64,000 nt of DNA from Phytoseiulus persimilis (Eukaryota > Arthropoda > Arachnida > Mesostigmata > Phytoseiidae), in NCBI GenBank assembly GCA_037576195.1, contig CM075104.1, positions 12,540,211 to 12,604,210 of the forward strand. Direction: 5' to 3'. Positions 1 to 12,770 of this stretch are shown piece after piece. The position numbers and the translations under genes are program-made. Under the pieces are notes generated by a model, which saw nothing but the letters and a program-made list of their open reading frames with translations, was not told the origin of the DNA and searched no databases. How positions within the stretch are numbered: position 1 is the stretch's first letter; every line of letters starts with the position of its first letter.

Positions 1-3000
1 AAGGGTACGCGAGGGATCGTACTAACCAACCCACCTTCCAACAACCCTATCTTCCGACAAATCAACCAAGTCCTGTTAGCTATTCCCAGCCGTGTGATCA
101 CAGCGTACCTTAACGAGAGTGATTTCTTTTTCGTGTAACCTCGTCTCGGAGTGACTAGCAAATTCTATCAGGAGACGGCTCTGCCTGTCTCGAGTTCCAT
201 CTCGACGGAAGGACTTTGAGGTTCAGATAACATCCAGCTTCCACAAACGAATTCAGAGATCGAAGAACTACCGGCGAAAACCCTTACGCTGAAACGGTGA
301 ATTTCTCGCCACAATTCCAACTGTTCAGCACTAATTCTGCAATATTTGCGAGATCACCAGTTGTACCGTCGAGCCTAGTCCCAAGTGTTCCGCTACCTAG
401 TCAGCCGGCCTTCGGGTTTCACCAGTTGCGATTGGGTCTCGAACCTAGGATTCATGGCACGGAAAACATTCGGTCGGACACCGAGACGTCCACTGCGTGG
501 TTTGCGGCGACGTATCACAAGTCAAGTCACTAATACGGTTGCTGGCTCGGCCTGACGCATTCCCTCGTTTGGTTTCTTTCTCCTCCGCACAATTCGACGA
601 TCTGATAGTCCTCTGTCTGGGGCACTTCCGGGAATAATTCTATTGTGGTCAGACTTCGTCGTAAAGGCAATCGGAGAGCTCCGCCGGACTAGTGCGCTCA
701 TACGCTGAATACGCGACTGCTTGGTCTGGGCAATATTATCATAGATTCAGCACAATACCCCATGCTGAGGGTACGCTTCGAGCGATTCCCTCGGCCCTTA
801 CTCAGTGATCCTGACTGGATCACGAGCTGTACCTCTCTAGACCTCGTTTCACATAATAGTCTCCTTCCTGACTACGTTTCCAAGTAGCCCCGGCTCGAGG
901 ACGGATCGTGAACTCTGAAGACAGAGAGGTTTTTCTCGCTGCGTTGTAACTTCCTGGGGAGGGCTCGACTTGATTCGATTGATTCCACCACTATTGCACT
1001 CCATACAAAAATCGGCCGCCTCGCACTCCTGATTGGAAGTACCAGCCTGCGATACGATGTAAAGTACACGCAGTGGCCCAGGTCGGGCGGAGTGATTTCA
1101 CCTCACGCTTCCCTGTAGTGTGTCCCTTAGTTTCCTGCACTCTGTCTCGTGACTTCACCTGGAGAGAGGCTAACGTAGCATTTGTCTTCAGGCCCCTGTT
1201 CTCCCGGGCAGTTATTCTCCGCCATTGCCTCCGCTCCACCATCCTGGACCTTTACCTCCTCTGGACACGGATCGTCTGTCCGTCAATACTCACACCCAAG
1301 TTTGACGTCCACCGGTGCGCGGCTACGTCAAGTGCTGAGCGAGCATCTTCCGAAGGACTGAAAAGAGGATGTACCAATTTTGTTGAGGACACCCTGAGAT
1401 CAACAGGTTTGCTGGCGTGTATATTATGGATGCGGTAAATAGTCATGCGTTACCTGGGAACATAGAGATTGACGTATTGGTGGTGACGGTGCACAAAACA
1501 GCACATGAAACTGAGCATCATCCATGATAGAAATTAACCTCTGAGCCGAAGGGAGTGAAACCGACAAGGACTAGAACCCACAGCGGATTGACGAGTCGAC
1601 TGAGGTACTTTTATTATGACGTATTATACTGTAAAGCGGAAGCAGCACCATTGCTCACGTCATCTTGAGACGCCACACGACGCCGTCACCCGCCGACATA
1701 GGAAGAAAGGAAAAAGCAGATCAACAGAGCACGCAACCCATTTGGATCGACGTATCACACATCTCCTTTCAAGCGGAGCTGAGACATACAGAGACGTATA
1801 TATTTCTCGAAGTCCGCGAAGATTCTGTCAATTCACATATTTTCGCTTGCATATAAAATCAAACCTAAACACGAACCGTATGTACCTCGAGCTCCCTCGA
1901 CTTTGGTGTTTTGCCTGGCATGACCGTCGTGAGTCGTGATCTTCAGTTTTACTTGGCAGAATCGCACCGTTACGGAGCTCGAAAAGAAAGCCGTTAGCGA
2001 ACAATCTCGACCAGAAAAACTTTGACAGCATCTTCGCAGCAGAGACTCTACGCTCTACGAACGTATATCTTTGATACCGCCAGAGGTTTGATTCATCAAA
2101 CACAGCGGCATCCTATCTTGTACATATGAAGATTTCTGCGTTTTCGTCTCTACAATGAGGATGATGAGAGTATTGTGGAAGTTTATGAAGTTTAAGCTGC
2201 AGATTATGGTGTTATCTGATTGGGCGGAAACGTTCTAAGGTGTTGCCAAGAGATATGAGCGAACCCGTTCCGGGCGACGACTCGCTTGAGATCCATGGGA
2301 AAATCTATTGTAGTCATGCTCTATTTGAGGCTTATTGTACAGTTAGGCAAGGATGTCTCCTCCAGAACCAAATCTATTGACAATGGGATGATCGCAATCC
2401 TGAATCTCACAGTATGCAGTACACCGATAGGTTTTTTGAATAGTTTCACCAACCGACCTGATTGCTGATGGGATATGAGGGATTGGATGATGATGCTGAG
2501 GGCGAATAGAATATAAACAAATATGAGTGGGGTGGGAACAATAAATGATGACTATCTCCTCAATAAAATTATTGAACTTTCTGACGCTACGTCTGAGTTT
2601 GCGATTTTCCGAATGCCGCGTTTTTCCTCCCTCCCAACGTTGTCAGCTGCTCTCGATAGGACACCTTGCCGATCACGATGCACGAATCTGTATGGATGAA
2701 AATCAAACGTGCGTTTGTTTCTCTGTGTTCGCGGTATATTCCAACACCAGGGATCCGATCGGGACTAAAACACCCGCATCGTTTACGATCTCCCTCTCAG
2801 GCATCTGCTCTCGACCCAACACGTAACCGCTTCATCGATGCTTTGAGAAGATCACTCGTTTCTGCACTGGATCCCTCCGTCGCACTCCAGCCTGGATGGC
2901 GAACTTGTTGAACTAATGCACCTGAATGCGACCGGATGCAGCTGCTCCTCAAGACTGAAGTAGCCGTGCCTCAAAGGGGCAGTGTTTTCTTTCCGAGGGG

Positions 3001-5078
3001 AGACTTGTGTGACTTCTGTATGCGTCAGCTCCTCCCGATGGGGTCGAAGCCATGTTGAAGATACTTGAATTTGCCACTCGTATCTTGGAGTCTCTCGAAG
3101 ACAGGGATTCACATCTAGAAAGAGCTCTAGGCGGCTGCACAAGCCTGGGACGTTGAGACCGCGATGTAGGGTGTCCAATCCGATGACAAACGGTCGCAAA
3201 GCTTTTACGCGAACCTCATGTCTGAGCTTCCCTCGAGATATTCAATAGAGGCGTTCTCTCGTCGCCGACTTGTGTTTGAAATCAGACTCATCTGGGATCG
3301 CGGGAAATCTCGCGTCGACCACGTACAAAGCTGAACTCCGCCAGAGCGGATGAAAGGAAAACGAGACAACAAGCTCTCTGTCAAAGCAATGGATCTTACC
3401 TAAGCATTTTCAAGGTCATGCAAGCAAGCTGGAACAGGAGAGAAGATGTGATGTTTTTTTGATGCTGTTCCAATTATCCGCGCTCCGATAGCTCATCGAA
3501 AACACTGCCTCTGTGCCGGCTCGGCGGACGGTCGCGCTGATAAGGACCATCAGAATCTTCTTGCGTACATGCGTAGAAGTAGGCGGACAGGATATTTCCT
3601 CAACGCCGAGCTGGATATGTATAATATCAGCCGAGTGGGGTGGGGGGAGGTGTTTTTCTCCTGGAAAGTTCACACTGTCAAGGCGAGCGGCGTCCATCTG
3701 GATGGCATTGTCGTATCCGAATGGGCACGAGCTCAGATTTTTTTCCCTCGAACGTTCATGACGTAGTCCCTTCATTCGAGGCTCACTAGCTGGTGCGTAT
3801 TGTGAAACGACCTGTTCGGCTCAATCCGCATTGTCGTTCGTCATGGAATCGGAATTTTCTCAGCGACAGTGTTTTCACAATAATTCTGCGGAAAGGACTG
3901 AACTCCTGCCCGATATTCGCAAGCGGGAAAAGTGCCTGCGAATTTCAGCGAAGTGATGCCCAGAGATCGCTCAAGTCCGCGCAGCCTTCTTTCATATAGG
4001 CTTTCGATACGTCAAGCTTTGAAGTCAGAAACCCAAAGCCCCCGCCTTTTTTTCAACTCAACCACCGCCAGGTTAGATTGACGCCAGTGCGATGAATCGA
4101 CTCGTGTTGGTTATTTGAGACTCTATCTGAACCGTCACATGAAATCGGAATAGAACTCAGATCCCTCCCCCTGGATATTTAAAAGGAGAGACACTATCAC
4201 CTCCGTTCGCGTTCGGTTCCAATACATGAGCTCAATCACCGAGACCGGGTGAGATTGCGATACTTCGACCGAATGGCACCGCCTTCCCTCGTTAATTCTC
4301 CGGTCAAGGTGGTGGGAATTCCTTCATCCATGCGGGGCACAGTTCTCGAGAGAGCGTGAATACGCCACGAAAACACTCGGACTGACGTTTGAGAGATGAG
4401 ACTTCGAAGCCGAGACCACAGTCTAGCACAGCGATTTTCTCGTGTCACCGAATTAGCCGCAGAAATCGAAACTCCCCCCGAAAAACTTTTCGCCTTCCAG
4501 GAGCTCTAGACCGTGTGTAATCACCTGAGAAAGCCAATATCACCAGCTCGAATAATTTTTTTCTCGGAAAAGTCTCGACAGTGGAAATCATTCATTTATT
4601 CACGATGAATCGAGCCGGATGACCCAAGTTCTAGCACATCAGCTTCCATGACGACATGGTAGTAGGAGGATATCTGTAGTCGAGCAGGAACGGAGCCGCA
4701 ACTCTAGCGGTTTCTATCCAAACGGAGGTTGTTCACAGCAATTGGGGGCTTGATTCGCTGAACGTTTTCCGGTGTTCGCAGTCAACTAGTAGCAATTGTG
4801 AGTACAGCGAAACGGAAAAACGTGAATGTCGAGCGGAAGTGAGTTGCGAGCTCCGTCGCGCCGCAGGAAAGCCGAGGCGTAATCGAATCCTCACCCAGCC
4901 GACACTGTATGGGAGGGAACTCAATTCCAACGATAAAGTAAGGATGCCAAGGTTCCGTGTCTGGCGAACGAGCGCACGGACAAGTAGAGTCGGGCGAGCG
5001 CTTGAGAATTTCTTCTCAATCTGTTCGAAATGATTGCCCTCACAAAGACGTTCTCCAGGGCTCGTATGAGATGAAACT
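1..5078. other. No recognisable gene
   Basis: I see no protein family, RNA gene or clear repeat in this stretch. The open frames on both strands are short (121 codons or fewer), overlap one another and show no motif or domain I know. It may hold introns or intergenic DNA of a gene outside the window, but nothing in the sequence shows this. Confidence 0.5.
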
Positions 5079-5702
5079 GTGGATGGGCGGCGAGTGTCCT
5101 GGGACCAGGATATCTCCAGAAAAACAAGAATCGGGATATTTTTTGAGCTGACGCTTATGTGTCGCTACCACCGGAGCACACACCAAGAGATTCCAGCCTC
5201 TGAGCGAGCGACCCGGTGGAGTTTATATTTAGTACCAAGTTCTCTGCTGGTCGTCGCATACAGGAGTGTTCTGTTCTTAAAAGCGTCTATATCGAGGAAC
5301 GCCACAAAAGAGCTCGTACCGGAATCACCGTTTCGCACAATTTGCCGTCTGCATCATGATCGAAACCGAGCAACTCGAAAGCGGAATCGCAGAGAGCGAG
5401 CAAAATACTTTTCTCTTTGTTTTTATTGCTTGAAACAATGCGAACCGCATTTCAAGCTCACCGTTTGGATCCCGAATGCCACAAGAGAGGCACGAGAAGC
5501 TCTTTGTGTACAGGCTATCGACACGGTTCGAGCATTCGGAGTGAGTGTATGGACGTTTCTAGGATACGTTTCGGCGAGAAATGACAAATTATCCGGGAGG
5601 CGGTTGAACAAAACGCAACGAAGAGCAGATGGTAAACTCAGGTCTTCATCGATCAGAACGAGATATCTGACACTTTTCCCTGGAGAATGGCTTTTCCATT
5701 AG
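5079..5702 (+). pseudogene. Possible ionotropic-receptor fragment (M2-M3 and start of S2)
   Basis: This is a 207-codon open frame. Residues about 25-95 read like the pore-to-M3 stretch of a divergent ionotropic receptor: a segment with QEIPASERATRW is followed by a hydrophobic run, then AYRSVLFLKASI, then PFRTICRL. That order (pore loop, basic linker, M3 with an aYrs-like end, and a Pf.TI..L start to the second ligand-binding lobe) is typical of arthropod IRs. I see no upstream S1 lobe or M1, and the C-terminal half is unusually basic and not IR-like, so this is more likely a relic than a working gene. It is more diverged from the intact IR at 27.5 kb than the other remnants are. The alternative is a chance open frame. 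Confidence 0.35.
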
Positions 5703-6841
5703 TGACGATACCTCACAAGGCTTGCGGCGTTGGCGGTCAAAACAGCGCGAATCTCTCTTCGTTTGCATCTGCGCCTCGCTGAGAACATCTGTTAAGCTTC
5801 TTCACGAAGACAGCACCGCCATCGACTCAATTATTTCTCAACCATTATACACATTAATCAACAATCACAGCGCCGTGTGAGAGGAATGTGCGTGGCAGAC
5901 GTTTCACCGACAATCTCGTTTTTGCGCGTCTGATCGAGGCCGCGACTCATGGGGGTCCGCCTTTGCTCTATGTCATGAGAATATCGAGTTCAGAATGTGT
6001 ACACAAGTGCCCGATTCCCTGGTTAGTGGCGAGCAGCTCAATTCTGAAATGTTCTGCATAAGTAATCCTCGAGCGCGCCCAATGTGTTCGTGTAGTCATC
6101 ATGTATCTGCCGTGCAGCAGTCACACTAGAACGCGCTCGCTCAACACGTGCAACTGAATTCAAGCCTAATTTCAGGAATCTCAATTTTGGGAACTCGAGC
6201 TCTACTCTAGTTCGGATCATCAGATCGGCATCCCCGATTTGTTCCACGGGGGTTCATGGAGGCAGAACGGTCTTCGGATTCAGCTAGCAGGGATATTTGA
6301 GTGTCAATGTGGCCTAACTTTCTCATTGGAGCCTGCGGTACGCGGTTCCGTTTCATGGCAAAAAGAGATCGAGGAAGGATCTCCGAGGTATTCTCTCCTG
6401 ATAACTTCGCTGGATCCATCTTACCTTCCGTTTACATCCAATGCCCATGTTTTCGCTTGGATCAGTCGGTCCACGAGAGCTTTCTCCGTTTCAGCTCGAA
6501 TTCAGTGTACGGATAATGTTCGCGGCGCTATCCCACGACACTACATTTCCGAGATGACAGTCACGAGGGCTGGGATGGAACCTACCCGAATTGGGATGCA
6601 AGAGGCAGCGCGTTCCAGCATGCAGGGAACGTACATAGCGTTTTGCCACCCAAGTTCAACGGGCGACCCTCCTCCCTTTCCTTGCCTCGTCATATTGGTT
6701 CATCGACTACGGAGCTCATGCGTATATGACAGGACGGAGCGACTTGTTCGTCTTTTTCAATGAGATGACTGGGACGGCAAATGATGGGATCCTCGATTCC
6801 ACCGGGATCGCGTACGTGAGCTGGAAGGTTTGGCTCCGCGA
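5703..6841. other. No recognisable gene
   Basis: A 174-codon + frame at 6239-6763 is the longest here. It has no domain I recognise and is overlapped by other frames, so I read it as non-coding. Confidence 0.4.
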
Positions 6842-7065
6842 GCCCGAATTCCCTCGAGCCCGAAATCCCTCGAGCGATAATTCCCGCGAGCCCGAATACC
6901 CCCGAGCCCGAGATCCCTCGAGCCCAAGATCTTGCAAGCCCGAATAGCCCCGAGCCCGACATCCCCCGAGCCCAAGATCCTGCGAGCCCGAAATCCCTCG
7001 AGTGATAAATCCTGCGAGCCCGATATCCAAAGAGTCCGAAATCTTTCGAGCCCAAGAACCCTGCC
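6842..7065. repeat. 16-bp minisatellite, about 14 units
   Basis: Fourteen consecutive 16-bp units follow the pattern gcccgaaatccctcga with scattered substitutions (for example gcccgaatacccccga and gcccaagatcctgcga). Variants recur in order: units 4-6 match units 7-9 (48-bp step), and units 2-4 match units 10-12 (128-bp step), so the array grew by multi-unit duplication. All long frames on both strands here are by-products of the repeat. The core gagcccgaaa also appears in the arms of the fold-back repeats at 10.4 and 29.6 kb. Confidence 0.9.
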
Positions 7066-9853
7066 CTCCGATGGGAGACTCCATCAAAATCAACGAAGCT
7101 CCTATGTCTGCCTAGGAGTCTCATAGAATAACGATTGGGGTGCCGGAGTGCGAACGCTTGGGCTTCCTCCGTGGTCAGATCCAAATCCTAGGAATGCCCA
7201 ATCTAAAAGTCTGAATACCGAGAGAAGAAGTACTCCAGCGAGTGGAATCCTGAGAATGGATGGCTACGCAGACGCGGTAAGGGGAGGCGCTGCAAACATC
7301 GAGCTTCGAAACTTCGGTATCCAACAACTGAGCCCTTGCACAATGGCAAGTATATCTGGAAGATGAAACGAAGAGTGAAATCTTGGGGGAGCGCTTGGTT
7401 TTATCCACGAACGGATGTCACCTGGATACCGTGAAGAACATAGAAGATTCGCGGACTTTCGTCAAGCCTCAAATTGAGGGAAAGGGTCTTCGAGCTCGCG
7501 GGAGTTCGGGCTTGCGGGATTTTAACATCTCAAACTCCTGTGCTGGCGGCTCGTATCAGCGTGCGAAGATTGCAGTTGTACTATATGTACCTGACCTCGC
7601 TTTCCATTCGGTGAAGGCATAGCCGCTGGTGAGAAAATCGTTCAGCTGATTGAGCTATGAAATCACGGCCAACGCTGGCGCTGTGTGTGTAAGTATTGGG
7701 CCCTCGCTGGCACACCAATTCGCATCGCTTAGAATAGCGCTCCTGCACTGCAGAAGCAAGCATATGGATCTGGAACTTAATTTCATGAGAGGTCGTTTCG
7801 AGAAAGGGTTGGTCAACAGCAAGTCTGATCAACCGCTGAAATAATACCATAGTTGGCATTACGATGAAAGGTCTGACAGCTTATCGGGTTAAAGGGTTTG
7901 AGGGTTATCGGGTCGAACTTTGCTCATGATCAGAAGAGATGCATGCAAGAAAGGCTAGTGGAAGCTACAACCGCTCACGTGGAACACCGTCCTTCAGTCA
8001 TCTTCTTCGTTTAATGAAGCGCCTTCGAGGGGAACCGACATGCAGTCCATGAGGGCTGGCAGGCTCGGGAGCAGAAATTCACGCCAACAGTAGCCAAGCG
8101 AGGTACATAAAATGAAAATCAGGACCTCACATCGACGCCCCATCTGACATGCAGTTAGGGTTCTCTGCTTGAAGACGATCCACGGGTCGAATGGAGAAGG
8201 AGCAGTCGGCATCGTCAAAGTTAAACTTCTCCTCGAGATCAACGTTCGCCATAGGGCACGTCAATGCAGCGCCGACGTTTCCTAGTCGACCCTCCCGGTG
8301 ATATGAGTATGGGTCACCTCGGGAGTACTCGCCATTTGTCTCCAGGTGGAACATTCCTTCGCTCTGGGAAGTCTTCTAAAAAGTCGAGTCGACGACCGAA
8401 GTTCGAATTCGTCCCGGGTCCGAGAATTTTCGATGCTTGGTCGTCCTATTGAATTTCCGTATAGTTTTTGCCGCACAGTCTTATGTGAGCCTGCTCCGAG
8501 AATCGGTTCCTTATGCTTACAGCCCATTTCGCGTGTTTCATGAGTGTCCCGATCCTCCCCGGTAACATCCACTCGCTTGACGAGGTCCTTCGCTCCGTGA
8601 TGATGCGCGCACTATCCAGAATCGTGTGAGGAACCGCCTCTTCTTAGACCCCTAGGGCAGTTCGTATCGATTCGTTGGCTTTTCCAGAGGTGCTTCCGGC
8701 CAGCACTGCCAATGGACTCCTGCGACTTTTTGATACCGCCTCCCTCTTTCCATTCGCTTCAGAAGGATTTACCTGTTCCGAGAAGCAATGGTGAGGAGCA
8801 TATTCGCAGAAACAATACCCATGATTTCAAATCCACGATCAACTCCGATAACATCTGGGACAGGAAAAGAGAGACTACCAGTGGCGTAGGTATGAAAAAT
8901 CGCAGGTTTGCCGTTCGACGACGTCAGCGACTTCTTTCATGGCATCTAGTCACATGCTGTGCTTTGTCTACACGCTTTTCTACGATTTTCTGTCGGTGAC
9001 TGCATTCGCAGTCGCGAAAGAACTGTGACCAGTGCCGTGCCAAGCAACAGCCCCTTCTATAGGAGACAGGCTCGACTGCTAGTTAGTTGAGCATCGAGAG
9101 AGAAAACGGTGATTCCGAGTCAAGACACCTAATTCGAGTTACGGGATCCACCGTCCTCGCTTCAACTCCCGGGTGAAACCGTGTGATTTTCATCCTGCCT
9201 TGGCGAGCAGCAATATTCCAGCGAGGCCATCGTCGATCGGAAATCGCTCGTGCAACTGGTGGAAACCCTGATACAGTAAAACGGATGACGAAAAATGAGC
9301 TCTGACTCCGGAAGTGGAGTGGGGAATCAATCCACTCATTTCCCAAGATACTTTAGACTCGCACGTCGGGCCGCAGCTCCTGATCTCGGTCCAAAATTTT
9401 CCATCAAACGGTTGAGGAGTCCGTGGGTCGGACGTGTAGAAAATTCACGAGGAGAGTCTGACGGAGCGTTTTGTGTCGATTGTTCTGATATCCTGGCGAT
9501 ACGTTTCAGAGAACCTGACGTGAAACCAGAGAGAAAACCCAACGCAGAGCCGAATCGAATTACTGACGCAAAACCTGGCAGAATACCCGACAGAGAGCGC
9601 TGGCTGCGGAGCGGCTAGCGAAGTCGGCGGATGGTTGGCCAACTTAGTGTCGGGCCTTCCTACGAGCACCGACAGTAGCAGAGCGTAGAAGCTCCGCAAC
9701 GCTGCCCAGGCCTTGTGTAGGAAAATTCGTTGATTGCCCTCTCGAGGGGGTGGAGCACTACCACCAAAATATCCTGTTTTTCTGTGGGTGTTTCCAAGAC
9801 GATTCACCGTACTTCTCGATTAATTCATCGACAAATCTCATCTGTATCCCGAC
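7066..9853. other. No recognisable gene
   Basis: Both strands carry only short overlapping frames without known motifs. A few more degenerate gagctcg/gggagttcggg words near 7485-7525 look like outlying pieces of the minisatellite or fold-back family. Confidence 0.4.
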
Positions 9854-10345
9854 TTGGTGTTCGGCAGTTTACAGTTCTGCGCTGCGATTCAACTTTTGGT
9901 TAACTGGCTTAACTCGGGGTTCATCACATATGAGTTGTTTGCCTTTCGGCGTGATGTGACCCATCAGGCGCTCCCCAGATGCTCGCGCGGGGATCAGAAA
10001 CGTTTCGCCGATTCCCGTCACGGTTCATGGGTCGGACCACGGCCTGCGAGAAGACCGATGCAGGTTGTGGGCTATGGGAATCAAAGCATGGTTCACTCGG
10101 AGCCCTTCGAGAAATCTGAAACTCGATTGATTTTTTGTTCATTGGCCATCTCCTGTGGAATTTCCATTCCGATATCATACATGACCCTCGGCCTGAGCCC
10201 GTCTCTCCGCTGGTATTTATCTTATGCGCTTCTGGCCATGGCTGCCTCCTGCTTGGCTGCGAGTATTCAAAAGTGGTGCAGACTGCGCTCCATCCTCGCT
10301 GTTACAAGGATTCCTTCCGGTGAGCCATCGTTGAGAATGGCTTGA
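9854..10345 (+). CDS. Hypothetical membrane-like open frame
   Basis: This is a 163-codon frame that begins at a TTG and has no defined start. It carries two hydrophobic stretches near its C-terminal end (around residues 92-112, IFCSLAISCGISIPISYMTL, and 118-135, RWYLSYALLAMAASCLAA) and a weaker one near the N-terminus. This could be part of a multi-pass membrane protein such as a gustatory receptor exon, but no diagnostic C-terminal motif is seen. It lies directly upstream of the fold-back repeat. It may equally be a chance open frame, and I do not assign a function. Confidence 0.2.
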   Translation: MVFGSLQFCAAIQLLVNWLNSGFITYELFAFRRDVTHQALPRCSRGDQKRFADSRHGSWVGPRPARRPMQVVGYGNQSMVHSEPFEKSETRLIFCSLAISCGISIPISYMTLGLSPSLRWYLSYALLAMAASCLAASIQKWCRLRSILAVTRIPSGEPSLRMA

Positions 10346-10443
10346 AATGCCTTCTTAAGGTGCCGTGGGCCCCTTCTTCGAACTTTCAGATAGGTCTCTC
10401 TTCCGACTCAATCGTTCACCTCTGAAGCATGCAAGGAGGCTCA

Positions 10444-11264
10444 GGGTCCAGCGAGCCGGAAGTTCGAGCCTGAACCCGATGAGCAGAGAAATCGAGCCCG
10501 AAAAAAATGCAGCCGGAAAGATTAGCCCGAAAACCTCCTTTCCCAACAGCGGAGCGGCCGGGAATTTCTTGGCACGATGGAACTTCTATTTTGTTCCGTC
10601 GATCTATACCGTTGTGAGACTCTAGCAACGAATGTTGAGCTCAAAAACCTCGACATTCGTCGGCTGAGATCGACATTCCAGTCAATCAATTTCTGATCCG
10701 TGACGAGCGAGCTACAATATCGAGAAGTAACAACGAGTACCGAAGGGGAGAAAAGTGATTCCATGCGAGGAACCGCAATCTAGCCGCACGAGGCGCGACC
10801 GACTTCGGTCGGCCGAAGGTCGCCGAGTCTCTTACGTATGATGAATGCTCTGGAAGGATTAGGTAACGATTCCTCTTCAGCTCTAGCAAGTTAATCTCGG
10901 AAACTTTGGGATTCCCGCTCAGCAGATTGCTTCCTGTCGCAGCTGCTCCTTTGTTCAGTTCAGACGACGAGCCTGTAGAAACTGGACAGCGAGGACATGA
11001 GCGAGGCAGAGGTAGTAGGCGGGCTAAGCAAAACAAATCTGGAATTCTTCCCCGCGAAACCACTCTCGGGCGCTTCACTGTTGGGAGAGGAGGTTTGAGG
11101 GCTCGGAACATTGGAGCAATTCGGATCCAGGGGGCAGATCGATCATTATCTCGGTGCCGGTAGTAAAAATGTCACAACAATGCATTATCCTCATCTGCTT
11201 CGGTTTCGTTTTTCCCGGGCTCGATTTCTCGAGCTCATGCGTTTCGGGCTCCAGAGTATACACC
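10444..11264. repeat. Fold-back repeat, copy 1
   Basis: The left arm (10444-10622) contains tcgagcccgaa words and ends in a cctcctttcccaacagcg block. The right arm (about 11020-11264) carries the reverse complement (ctgttgggagaggaggttt, then ttcgggctc words). The region 10869-11264 and the left arm each match the copy at 29.61-30.24 kb in the same order and orientation, so the whole is one dispersed element about 0.8 kb long. Open frames across it, including peptides such as SPNSGAAGN on one strand, are repeat-derived. No transposase is seen, so it would be non-autonomous. Confidence 0.75.
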
Positions 11265-12509
11265 TCCAACAAGGTATAATGACTCCCGACCCCACTCTGT
11301 GTTGCCTAGCGACTCTTTAGATATAAGTACAGGCATTCTCATGGTTCGAGTTGCGATTGCTCTAGAGAAATCGCAGAGTTCTCCCGAGAAGCTCAAGCGA
11401 ATCCGCAATTCAATGATTTGACGTATATGGCAGACGGATGGTACACGGTGACGTGGTACAACGAATGGAGATCTGACCGGCTCATCGAAATGATTCCGAG
11501 AGAGGAACGTCTTCCGATGGTCACTTGGGGCAACCAAGCAATTTATACGTCTCAGATCAAGAACCATACCACGCGAAAAATTGTGAGCGGGAGTGCTGCG
11601 GTGGCGTGAGTCTCCCAGCTCGACCTCCATGAGTTTAAACTCTCTTAGATTTCAAGACGGAAAGGTTTCTCGTCGTTGTAGTGCTGATGCGATTTCGGAG
11701 GCTCCGGTGCTCCACGGTAGGATCGCTGGGAATCTGTTCTCGGGAGAGCCATGTGGTATGGTTCACATGAGGACAGACAGCATTTCGAAACGATAACAAC
11801 AAATGTCATCCTGGTGAAGTTCCCGGTGGGAACTTGGCGCGCGTCGTTGTGAGCTGCACAGACTCTCGCGAATATTCGAGATAACTGAAGCCCCAACGTG
11901 CTGTTCCGTCGAAGGCGGGAACACAGAGCGCTCCTCGGATCTCCGGCTCCGAAAGTTACGCTTGAGTGTGATTGTTCCGTGGAGAATATTCCATGTGAGG
12001 TTTGCTCGTTTGTGAGCGCTCAGTGTTTCGGAAGGGGAACTGCTCCCTTGCCATCTGACGCTTCGAACGCGTCGTGAATGATAATCAGTCGAACTATGGG
12101 CAAAATTGGGATATCAAAAATTCGAGTGATGAAATCTCTGATACCCTCATCAGACAGAGTAAATTGTTGTAACAGCGCTGAGCGGTCACTCAGGAGCCGC
12201 CCAAGTTCGGTGTTGAGAGGCAGTAACCTCCGAAGCCGTTAACGTCGAGGAACTTCCTGACGTTGGAATTTTCGCGAAGCGCCAGCAAGCACGACCTCAC
12301 GGGGGATCCTTTGCTCGAATGCCCTGACTTCAGGATTACTTGATAGAAGTCTCACAATTCCGTGCGAAGAAGCTTAGCTCGATTCGCCTGAGCATCGGAA
12401 CGTGCGAGAGGGTTTTTGACCCTACGGGATCTTTTTCGGCCTTACGGGTTTTCGTTGCAACGGGCTTCTTCCTCCCGCCCGGGTTGTCGGCACTCCGGGA
12501 AAAGACCCG
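11265..12509. other. No recognisable gene
   Basis: Short overlapping frames only. Near 12405-12480 there is a short imprecise duplication of cctacgggatctttttcgg-like words. Nothing else is seen. Confidence 0.4.
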
Positions 12510-12770
12510 GCCGATCTCCTGGGGCTTATCGAGGGAGTTTCCACGCTCAGACCAGATTTGTCGTCGTCGCGACGCCATCAGCAAGCATCCACTCGCTAAC
12601 CGACACGAGCATGCAGCGGCTGTATTCCACATTCCTTGGTTTCAGCGGCTAGGTCTCTGAGCTGAGAAAATTTTCTGTGGGGCACCGTTCGAAACGAGTG
12701 CTATTGTGATTTTCCATGGTCGGTAATAGAACGTCTGCGAAGATTCCGAGCGCCTACGTCAACTGCACCG
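12510..12770. repeat. Dispersed repeat, copy 1 of 2
   Basis: This segment matches 14575-14790 in the same orientation. Shared blocks include the gtcgcgacgcca word, the following catccact..ctagc/ctaac words, and a later block ttccatg.tcg.taa..gaac.tctgc.aag. Identity is roughly 70% by eye. No open frame is conserved between the copies. Confidence 0.6.

Noticed and set aside
6690..7184. 164-codon minus-strand glycine/serine-rich frame
   Set aside because: It is a translation of the 16-bp minisatellite. Several frames are open in the same place.
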